The notes below the pieces were generated by a model, which ran no database searches, had not been told where the DNA came from, and saw only the letters and a list, made by a program, of their open reading frames with translations. 8,348 bases of DNA. It comes from Desulfocapsa sp. Lineage in GTDB: Bacteria; Desulfobacterota; Desulfobulbia; Desulfobulbales; Desulfocapsaceae. Location of the stretch: positions 1 to 8,348 of the forward strand of contig DAOVZA010000067.1 in the NCBI GenBank assembly GCA_030635405.1. The letters run 5' to 3'. Shown one piece after another: positions 1-5,861 of this stretch (positions within the stretch are counted from its first letter, which is position 1; the number at the start of each line of letters is the position of its first letter). The translations under genes were made by a program, and so were the position numbers.

Positions 1-1
1 G

Positions 2-901
2 CTAACCGGACACCACTGAATCAAAATGAGCTCTAAGACCGGCACAAGCGGCCCCCAAAGCGGGAAAAGCCACCGCAAAAAAGGTCATAACCCGATTAAA
101 TAACGGGTCATGAAGAGGGTGTAGTTCCAGGTGGAAAAGGTGCAAAAGATGAGGCAGGAGATGAAAAAACGCCGCCAGAAAAGTCAACCAGAAAAACATG
201 GTGCCGACCGATGAGAGATCATGATGTTTTTTTTCCAGACCAAGAGCCCTTCTTTCGTGATAACTTCTCTGTTCTTCCAACCAGGCCCGGTCAAAAAAAG
301 AATTCATATCCGGCAAATCAGGGTCTGTAACCGGATCAAGCTTTGGCCGATCCTGCCAGACCGGAACAAAATAGTGCAGACACCATGATTCACCAACCCA
401 ACGACAGATAAAACTGCTGGCATCTTCAGTTGCACCTTTTTCGGAAAAAAAGGTCATAAAGATCGCAGAACGATGCCGTTCAGCTAGGAAACGATAGTCC
501 ACCCAGCGCCGATGCCAACCAACTTTATTGCCTCCGATAATGATCATGAGAATCGTCGCCATCGCCAGTAATTCAAGTGCGACCAGCCAGTGACTCAAAG
601 AGAAGATATACTGGCCGGATATAATAATTACGGCCAAGGCTGAAAGAATGAAGACACTTTTAGAGGCCAGACGATAAGTGCCTTGGTATTTCAAGGCCAG
701 AAGATCGGCCCTGGCGTAACCGGGAAGAAAATAATCACAGACCTTTCCCATACGTTCCTGCAGACGTTCAGAATCAGAAGAAAGAGGTTGCAGGTAAATT
801 TCTCTGACATCCAGCACTTTTTGGGCAATCTCTTCTTCACTGATTGTTTCTTTTAAGTATTTGTGAAAATAGGTTTCATCCTCAAGAGCCCTGGAAGTCA
901 T
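2..901 (-). CDS. SLATT-like multi-pass membrane protein, predicted pore-forming effector
   Basis: Complete gene; its TAG stop (2-4) lies one base inside the window edge. I chose the ATG at 899-901 because AAAGGAGAGG lies 7 bases from it counted from GGAG; a TTG one codon earlier (902-904) leaves only 4 bases. Residues below count from that TTG. Seen: charged helical N-terminus, hydrophobic segments near 83-104 and 106-125, a soluble stretch with a W-x2-R-W-x-D-Y-R-x-L-A-E motif (130-142), then two more near 232-256 and 271-290. The Y-Q-x2-Y-R segment before the first helix, the W/R/D/AE motif and the PALGAA-type last helix fit the SLATT class (SMODS- and SLOG-associating 2TM effectors), which is predicted to damage membranes after a nucleotide signal. 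The adjacent SLOG gene supports this. Odd points: four rather than two membrane segments, six histidines on one helix face (248-265), and a chain that ends right after the last helix. Class is fairly sure; pore activity is inferred. Confidence 0.72.
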   Translation of the reverse strand: MTSRALEDETYFHKYLKETISEEEIAQKVLDVREIYLQPLSSDSERLQERMGKVCDYFLPGYARADLLALKYQGTYRLASKSVFILSALAVIIISGQYIFSLSHWLVALELLAMATILMIIIGGNKVGWHRRWVDYRFLAERHRSAIFMTFFSEKGATEDASSFICRWVGESWCLHYFVPVWQDRPKLDPVTDPDLPDMNSFFDRAWLEEQRSYHERRALGLEKKHHDLSSVGTMFFWLTFLAAFFHLLPHLLHLFHLELHPLHDPLFNRVMTFFAVAFPALGAACAGLRAHFDSVVSG

Positions 902-905
902 CAAA

Positions 906-915
906 CCTCTCCTTT
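906..915 (-). promoter_or_regulatory. Strong ribosome binding site that decides the SLATT-like gene start
   Basis: On the minus strand this reads AAAGGAGAGG, followed by TTTG and the ATG at 899-901. The GGAG core is 7 bases from ATG and 4 from the TTG at 902-904, so ATG is preferred. Confidence 0.7.
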
Positions 916-1033
916 TTTACCTGTTCAGGATTTTCAGTATTAATCCAGCATAATGGTTTCCGCTTGCTTCCAATATCGCTGAGATCTATTCCCCTGTGCA
1001 TCCTTTCAGCTTTAAAGACACGACACTCAATCT

Positions 1034-1074
1034 AATTGATGACCATTGTGGGTAAATACCACAAATTATCAATT
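1034..1074. promoter_or_regulatory. 41-base interrupted dyad, possible operator or RNA hairpin
   Basis: Outer arms AATTGATGA (1034-1042) and TTATCAATT (1066-1074) pair with one G-T wobble. Inner arms TTGTGG (1046-1051) and CCACAA (1059-1064) pair perfectly around a 7-base loop. The internal loop is 3 bases against 1. Neither strand has a T-run after it, so it is not an intrinsic terminator. It overlaps the -10 and expected start of the candidate leftward promoter, as a repressor operator would. The pairing is seen; the function is inferred. Confidence 0.45.
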
Positions 1075-1093
1075 TCCGTAAAGATATTTACAA
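1065..1093 (-). promoter_or_regulatory. Candidate sigma70-type promoter for the SLATT-like gene
   Basis: On the minus strand, TTGTAA (1088-1093; 4/6 to consensus) and GATAAT (1065-1070; 5/6) are separated by 17 bases. Transcription would start near 1057-1059, inside the dyad. No start site data exist, and AT-rich DNA yields such matches by chance. Confidence 0.4.
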
Positions 1094-1198
1094 CTTCAAT
1101 AAAACCTTCCCGACTACTCGACCATTAATTAAAGTACAATCATAGCATATGGATTTTAAGTGAATATAAAATCGGATAACAGCATTCTAATTTTGAAA

Positions 1199-1227
1199 TT
1201 GACATCTTACTCTTCAGCTAGTAGACA
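1199..1227 (+). promoter_or_regulatory. Weak candidate promoter for the synthetase-SLOG-RyR gene
   Basis: A perfect TTGACA (1199-1204) lies 17 bases before TAGACA (1222-1227), which matches only 3 of 6 -10 positions. An alternative is TATAAA at 1165-1170, with a poor -35 (ATAGCA, 1142-1147). CTAGTA occurs at 1218-1223 and 1231-1236, a 13-base-period direct repeat over the -10 that might be a regulator site. Confidence 0.25.
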
Positions 1228-1317
1228 CCTCTAGTAAAGTATCTTAATTTTAGCAGGGATTTGTTGATATCCATAGAAAATCGTACCGGACAAAGACCAT
1301 CACTGTTTGACATCTTA
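1199..1317 (+). repeat. 11-base direct repeat TTGACATCTTA, two copies
   Basis: Identical copies at 1199-1209 and 1307-1317, spaced 108 bases. The first overlaps the candidate -35; the second ends 6 bases before the GGAG ribosome site of the synthetase gene. It could be a pair of regulator sites or chance in AT-rich DNA. Confidence 0.3.
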
Positions 1318-1334
1318 AATATTGGAGAACGATT

Positions 1335-3947
1335 ATGGCTTTAAATCAATACGGCCAACTGTGGCATAGAGAACAGATTAAGAACTTTATTGAGAAACGT
1401 GAACGCTACGTTACATTTACATCATTCCTTGACACTGTGCTGGCAATGGTGTGTGAAAAATATGCACCTCTTTCAATCATTCAGGTCCGGGCAAAGACGG
1501 TTCCCAGTTTTGCCGAAAAGGCAATAAGGAAGCTGCCTAAAAGTGAGCGGTTAAACACCTTTACGAGCAAAGAACAGTGGACTGAATACTTCGATCCGGT
1601 TAATCAATTCACAGACCTCTGCGGAGCCCGAGTCATTACTCAGACCCAGGAAGAAACAGAGAGGATCAGCCTCTTTATTCGAGACTATTTTGAAATTGAT
1701 GAGATTAACAGCGAAGACAAACAAAAGGGGCTAAGGCCTGATCAGTTCGGATATCTATCGGTGCATTACATTGTCAAGGTACCCAGTCGCGGAAAAATTT
1801 TGGGTATCCCGGTAGATTCCAACATCACCCAGCTTAAAGCGGAAATACAAATAAGAACTCTCCTTCAACATGCCTGGGCGAATATTAGCCATGACAGCCT
1901 CTACAAACATCAATTCAGTGTGCCTGAAAATTGGCAAAGAGATATGGCCCGGCTGGCAGCCGTATTGGAAGCGGCAGATAAGGAATTCACCCATTTTGTG
2001 GATAATTTGCATATCTTCGCCGGCAACTATAAAACGTATATGACCCAGGAACAAATCGATGGAGAGCTTTCCACCCTTGATATGCTGCTTACTTACGCAA
2101 AAGAAGAGAAAAAAGAGCAATTGCAAAAAAATCTGGATCTTCGCAAGGCTACCATGTTCGAAGGGTTGGCCAATTGGTCGGAGGTGGAGTGCATTCTTAC
2201 CCCCTATAAAAAAACTAAAGATGTGGCCGTATTAAAAAAAATAGGTAACGCTCTTTGTCGCAGATACAGAAACACCCCCCACAGCGCAAAATACAGGAAA
2301 GGCCAGAAAATTCTGCAAAAAACCATAGAACTTGAAGCCAATGAAACCAATATAGATAAGGCTATAGAAAAATGCAAAGACGCCGAAGCCTTGGCATACT
2401 ATGCCTGGTCGTGGGAACGAGATGATAAAATAACGGCACAGAAATGCTATTCGAAGGCTTATGGCTTACAGCCTTCAAACCCCTACTATCTGTCATCTTT
2501 CCTAGAATATGAAATTGCCACCCAGAATACACTGTCCAGCAAATCGTTGATTGAACCGGCATTGCTGGCAGCCATTAAGACATGTCGATCACATGCTGAG
2601 ATCGGCATTGAGCTGCCAAGTTCGCTATTCACCGTAGGAAGACTTTCACTGCTGCATGGCGATCCCTACCAGAGTCTGTTAGCTTACATTAAGGCTGTGG
2701 ATCTGTTCATCGCTCCCGACAGCAGCGTACCTGAGGAAGCGGTTAAAGATGAGTTGGCCTTTCTCCATAGAATAGAACCACTGCGTGATTCACTGGCGGG
2801 ATTCGATTGGATCAGAATACTGTTGCTGATTGCAATAAGTGTTAAGGCCCAACCTCGGCAAGCTTTAGCGGAACTCACAAAACTTTCCAATGAAAAAGCT
2901 AACTACAAAGGGCCCGTGGTTATTGTAGCCGGCAGTTGTTCCTCTGATGAAGAAAAACTTTTGCGCTCTTATCGCTATCTTATTTCTGAAGCTTTCGGGG
3001 GATTTTCAGGTGAAATAATTTCAGGTGGCACAACGAGTGGCGTAAGCGGAATTGTTGGTGGTCTATCGAAGACTTTGAGATCCAAGAAACAACAAAAATT
3101 CAGGACCATAGGATACCTTCCAAGTTTTGTCCCCAAAAATTCTCGGATTGATGAAGGCTACGATTCTCTTTTTGATTCCGGTGGCCATGGTTTCAGTCCC
3201 CTTGAGCCACTACAAATGTGGTTGGATCTGATTGCTTCGGGCATCCAGCCCTCACAGGTTAAAATGATAGGAGTGGGCGGCGGTGAAATTGCAGCTATCG
3301 AATACCGAATAGCCTTAGCTATGGGTGCCGACGTGGGCATTCTTGACGACTCCCGACGAGCGGTTAAGGAATTATTAAAGGATCAATATTGGCAACATCA
3401 TCAAGGTCTTGTCACCCTTATTCCCGATCCCATGACTATCAGGGCACTTCTTTTATCCCCCAGCTCTCATATTGGTATAGAAACCATCGAAAAAGCAGCC
3501 AGAAATTCACACGACAACACTATAAAAGAAAAAAGACACGAGTGCGCAGAGTGTATCGATCCAGCTAGAAAACCCTGGCCTATACTGGATGAAAAATTCC
3601 GTCATTCAAGTATACAACAGAAACTTTATGCGGAAGCAATTCTGCGTTATGAAGGATATGGGCTTCTTGAAAAGGAGCCGGGGGAAATCAAAGTTATCAA
3701 ATTTTCCGATGAGATGCTCGATCGAATGGCTGAGATGGAACATGGCCGCTGGAACCTGGAACGAACAAAATCCGGATGGAAAAAGGGCGAAGAACGGGAT
3801 CCGGAAAATAAAATTTCTCCGTTCCTTGTTTCCTGGAATGAACTGCCGGACGATATAAAAAAAAGGGACTTGGGGTACGTTGAAAGATGGCCGGAAGACT
3901 TTAAAGAAGCCGGCATTGAAATCTATGCTTTGAGTGAGGGGAAATAG
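1335..3947 (+). CDS. RelA/SpoT synthetase - TPR-like - SLOG (LSDAT) - RyR fusion protein
   Basis: An 870-residue protein with ATG start and GGAG at 1324-1327 (7-base spacer). Residues 45-195 are a RelA/SpoT-type synthetase with its motifs intact: R52-x-K54 with S58 and K62 (ATP site), D94-x2-G97-x-R99 (metal site), GYLSVH (139-144, guanine site), and EIQIRT (170-175) followed by QHAWA. There is no HD hydrolase, TGS or ACT domain, so it is synthetase-only and likely makes a (p)ppGpp- or (p)ppApp-like alarmone. Residues about 270-520 are helical and TPR-like (352-395 and 435-458 are clearest). Residues 526-706 form a SLOG/LSDAT Rossmannoid domain with AGSCSS (532-537), SGGTTSGVSG (563-572) and GGGEIAAIE (648-656), resembling the TRPM-type nucleotide sensor. 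Residues 755-868 form a RyR domain with MEHGRW (801-806), GW (814-815) and RDPENK (821-826). SLOG and RyR domains recur in nucleotide-centred conflict systems. The domains are confident; signal chemistry and trigger are inferred. Confidence 0.85.
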   Translation: MALNQYGQLWHREQIKNFIEKRERYVTFTSFLDTVLAMVCEKYAPLSIIQVRAKTVPSFAEKAIRKLPKSERLNTFTSKEQWTEYFDPVNQFTDLCGARVITQTQEETERISLFIRDYFEIDEINSEDKQKGLRPDQFGYLSVHYIVKVPSRGKILGIPVDSNITQLKAEIQIRTLLQHAWANISHDSLYKHQFSVPENWQRDMARLAAVLEAADKEFTHFVDNLHIFAGNYKTYMTQEQIDGELSTLDMLLTYAKEEKKEQLQKNLDLRKATMFEGLANWSEVECILTPYKKTKDVAVLKKIGNALCRRYRNTPHSAKYRKGQKILQKTIELEANETNIDKAIEKCKDAEALAYYAWSWERDDKITAQKCYSKAYGLQPSNPYYLSSFLEYEIATQNTLSSKSLIEPALLAAIKTCRSHAEIGIELPSSLFTVGRLSLLHGDPYQSLLAYIKAVDLFIAPDSSVPEEAVKDELAFLHRIEPLRDSLAGFDWIRILLLIAISVKAQPRQALAELTKLSNEKANYKGPVVIVAGSCSSDEEKLLRSYRYLISEAFGGFSGEIISGGTTSGVSGIVGGLSKTLRSKKQQKFRTIGYLPSFVPKNSRIDEGYDSLFDSGGHGFSPLEPLQMWLDLIASGIQPSQVKMIGVGGGEIAAIEYRIALAMGADVGILDDSRRAVKELLKDQYWQHHQGLVTLIPDPMTIRALLLSPSSHIGIETIEKAARNSHDNTIKEKRHECAECIDPARKPWPILDEKFRHSSIQQKLYAEAILRYEGYGLLEKEPGEIKVIKFSDEMLDRMAEMEHGRWNLERTKSGWKKGEERDPENKISPFLVSWNELPDDIKKRDLGYVERWPEDFKEAGIEIYALSEGK
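3936..3941 (+). promoter_or_regulatory. Ribosome binding site inside the end of the upstream gene, for the Nudix GTG start
   Basis: GAGGGG sits 5 bases before the GTG at 3947-3949, within the last codons of the synthetase gene. The stop TAG (3945-3947) shares its G with the start. This arrangement supports the GTG start and termination-reinitiation coupling. Confidence 0.65.
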
Positions 3948-4369
3948 TGATCACCAGCAAATTTCCCGTGCCTGTAGTAAGACTTATCATCCAGAATGAC
4001 CGGCATGAAGTACTTGTTTTACAACGTGCTGACTCCACTTATGCTGAGGGTGCCTGGTGTCTGCCGGGTGGTAAAATTGATTATGGCGATACGGTGGAAG
4101 AATCGACTGCCCGTGAGCTGCGAGAGGAAACATCTTTAGCCTGTGATTCGCTGAAATTTCTTTTCTATCAGGACAGTCTCCCCCTGAAACCCGGCAGCAT
4201 GCATTGCATCAATTTGTACTTCGAATGCTCTGCTTCGGGCAATATCATACTAAACGATGAATCCAGCCATTTTGCCTGGGTTAACCCTTCAGATCTAAGC
4301 AACTATACTATTGCTTTCAGGAATGATGAAGCCCTTCTCAAATATTGGCAGGGCTCGGTTGATCTTTAA
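3947..4369 (+). CDS. Nudix hydrolase, predicted nucleotide-signal clearing enzyme
   Basis: A 140-residue protein of ordinary size for a single-domain Nudix pyrophosphohydrolase, which cleaves nucleoside diphosphates linked to another group. The Nudix box spans residues 42-64 (4070-4138): G42, five residues, D48, seven residues, then RELREE (56-61), T-S-L. The metal-binding E57, E60 and E61 are present. Two departures from GX5EX7REUXEEXGU are D for the first E and S for the late G; both look conservative. No signal peptide or membrane segment is seen, so it is cytosolic. The GTG start overlaps the synthetase stop by one base and has its own GAGGGG, so the two are almost certainly one transcript and probably translationally coupled. 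It may degrade the alarmone made upstream, or sanitise a toxic or phage-modified nucleotide; the substrate cannot be read from the sequence. Confidence 0.9.
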   Translation: MITSKFPVPVVRLIIQNDRHEVLVLQRADSTYAEGAWCLPGGKIDYGDTVEESTARELREETSLACDSLKFLFYQDSLPLKPGSMHCINLYFECSASGNIILNDESSHFAWVNPSDLSNYTIAFRNDEALLKYWQGSVDL

Positions 4370-4436
4370 CCATTTCATGAACACCCGTATTTTGACAGCA
4401 ACCATGAACTTGACGTTGAGTTCTCACGGTGGGGAG

Positions 4437-4467
4437 TTGAGGGCGGTGCAAACGCCCAATTTGTTGT
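4437..4467 (+). terminator. Possible weak rho-independent terminator after the Nudix gene
   Basis: GGGCG (4441-4445) and CGCCC (4453-4457) form a 5-bp GC stem with a 7-base loop. TT (4437-4438) and AA (4458-4459) may extend it across a 2-base bulge. TTTGTTGT follows at 4460-4467, an imperfect U-tract. It would stop the rightward transcript about 70 bases after the Nudix stop. The minus strand lacks a U-tract here, so it would not serve the TIR gene well. Confidence 0.35.
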
Positions 4468-4483
4468 ACTCCTCCTTACTGAG

Positions 4484-5839
4484 TTATTTAATAAAGTAAA
4501 CCATACTGTCGTTAAAATGTATATGGCTTAACATTTGAGGTGGTTTCGGCACTGGAGGCCCTTCGAGAATCACCGGTATTATTTCTGGAATGCCATGATA
4601 TGTTCCCTCCTGGCAGGAAATGGCATGCTTTACTTCCTTAAGCACCCATGGTGAATTTTTTGCTTCAGATGACCAGAATAAAAAGAAAACATCCGAACGA
4701 TCAATATGTTTGTATAATTCTTTCTCCCATCGAACTCCAGGGTCAAGGCTCAGGATATCTTGAAAATAGTTGATCCCCGCTAGACCAAGCATTTGAACAC
4801 GCCTTAAAACTTCGTCCCGATCAGGTGAGGCGTACGATATGAATGCATATTTATATCGTTTCATTTCCCCCTGTGATTTGGTTTTCGTAACAGATTTGTC
4901 ATTTTTTGATTTTGAGACGGAAGATCTCAATTTTGAAAAAATAGTCATAGCTTTATTGAAGGTAGTTCGGTTTGGTTCAAGTACTTTCAGTTTAAATAGG
5001 ATATGACCAATAGGGATTGACTCCAAGGTGATGATAATTTTTCCAACAAAAGAACCGATTGGGTAGTCATCAGGGAAAGAAAGGCTAAACTGGACCGAAT
5101 CGGTCTCTCCCTGCCACTTTAAGTGTTTTGTAACCTCATCGACTTTTATGATCTCATCTGCCTCGAAATGGAAACAGAGATCCGTACCTCTTTTAACATG
5201 TGTATTGAGGTGCGTGGTTCCTCGCATGGTTGATTCCTCGTCAAACATAGAGGCCATGGTTGTTGCTTCCTCCTTTTTATCAGGCAAGTGAGCGAAAACC
5301 TGAACAAATATACTTTTCCCAGCTGATACGCTACTTTCAGAGTAAACAGAGCAGGTTATGTCATCACTTTCAATCGAATCTTCCTTTTTGGCTGGAGTGG
5401 GGTTCTTTTTATTCAGGTTAGGTAGACGCCGACAACTTTGGGTATAATCTGTGCAGCCATCCTGATTTGATTGATTTTCATCTGCATGTATCTTGTCAGC
5501 ACCCGTCAATGCATCGAGTTTATCATACTCGCTACGGCTTAGATAAAAAACGTACAGTTTTCGAATAACCTGCTCAGAAAAAGTTACATAATCAGGGCCA
5601 TATGATTTTATAAAATTTAATATTTCCTGACAGGTATTTTCAATCACATCATACTGCTGCTCTATCTCACAAACCCGAATATACCCCTCTAAGGTTTCTA
5701 TGAGACACTCTGGATGTTCCTGAAAAATTGTTTTTGCCTGGAGCAATGCATGTGAATATTTTTCAGCTGCCTTTAGGTGATCACCGGATTTTTCGAGACC
5801 ATGAGCATTGTCTACAGTTTTCTGCCATGAGCTGAACAT
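4484..5839 (-). CDS. TIR-domain effector with helical N-terminus and beta-sandwich middle
   Basis: A 451-residue protein; the ATG at 5837-5839 follows GGGGAGG (5844-5850) at 4 bases. Residues 1-110 are helical and TPR-like; 115-158 form a polar, low-complexity linker. Residues 161-288 look like a beta-sandwich (V-S-A-G at 171-174, R-G-T at 206-208, W-Q-G at 242-244, P-I-G at 276-278), a module I recall beside TIR domains in bacterial conflict proteins. Residues 328-451 are the TIR domain: FISYAS (333-338), D361, P-G-x-R-W-E (367-372), SDVFFLFWSS (382-391), then S-P-W-V-L-K-E with E402 at the catalytic NADase glutamate position (codon 4634-4636). Bacterial TIRs of this kind cleave NAD+ to starve infected cells or make a signal nucleotide. 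No membrane segment is seen, so it is cytosolic. It lies 22 bases after the peptidase gene and shares its transcript. NAD cleavage is inferred from the intact glutamate; it could instead act as a signalling adaptor. Confidence 0.85.
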   Translation of the reverse strand: MFSSWQKTVDNAHGLEKSGDHLKAAEKYSHALLQAKTIFQEHPECLIETLEGYIRVCEIEQQYDVIENTCQEILNFIKSYGPDYVTFSEQVIRKLYVFYLSRSEYDKLDALTGADKIHADENQSNQDGCTDYTQSCRRLPNLNKKNPTPAKKEDSIESDDITCSVYSESSVSAGKSIFVQVFAHLPDKKEEATTMASMFDEESTMRGTTHLNTHVKRGTDLCFHFEADEIIKVDEVTKHLKWQGETDSVQFSLSFPDDYPIGSFVGKIIITLESIPIGHILFKLKVLEPNRTTFNKAMTIFSKLRSSVSKSKNDKSVTKTKSQGEMKRYKYAFISYASPDRDEVLRRVQMLGLAGINYFQDILSLDPGVRWEKELYKHIDRSDVFFLFWSSEAKNSPWVLKEVKHAISCQEGTYHGIPEIIPVILEGPPVPKPPQMLSHIHFNDSMVYFIK

Positions 5840-5861
5840 ACTACCTCCCCTGGATAAAGTA

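Larger units (their letters stand above)
905..1334. other. Divergent intergenic region between SLATT-like and synthetase-SLOG-RyR genes
   Basis: AT-rich 430-base spacer between two divergent starts. No convincing gene: the short plus-strand frame running through 1035 begins inside the membrane gene on the opposite strand and has no recognisable product. It contains a candidate leftward promoter (1065-1093), a 41-base interrupted dyad (1034-1074), weak rightward promoter candidates, and an 11-base direct repeat (1199-1209 and 1307-1317). The leftward transcript would carry a leader of roughly 155 bases. Confidence 0.7.

Noticed and set aside
844..1035. Plus-strand 63-codon frame over the membrane gene start and leader
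   Set aside because: It is antisense to a supported gene for a third of its length, has no recognisable product and covers that gene's ribosome site.
1034..1074. Dyad as an intrinsic terminator or retron-type RNA gene
   Set aside because: No T-run follows on either strand, and no reverse transcriptase is present in the window.
1755..3916. Several open frames on either strand inside the synthetase-SLOG-RyR gene
   Set aside because: All lie within a strongly supported coding frame and show no domain or initiation signal of their own.
3597..3938. RyR domain as evidence of a calcium channel
   Set aside because: The repeat is a soluble module found in bacterial conflict proteins; this protein has no membrane segments.
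4441..4457. Hairpin in the convergent spacer as an integron attC site
   Set aside because: The stem lacks the paired core sites expected of attC, and no integrase is seen.
4311..4499. 62-codon plus-strand frame through the convergent spacer
   Set aside because: It begins inside the Nudix gene in another frame, overlaps the end of the TIR gene and has no credible ribosome site or motif.
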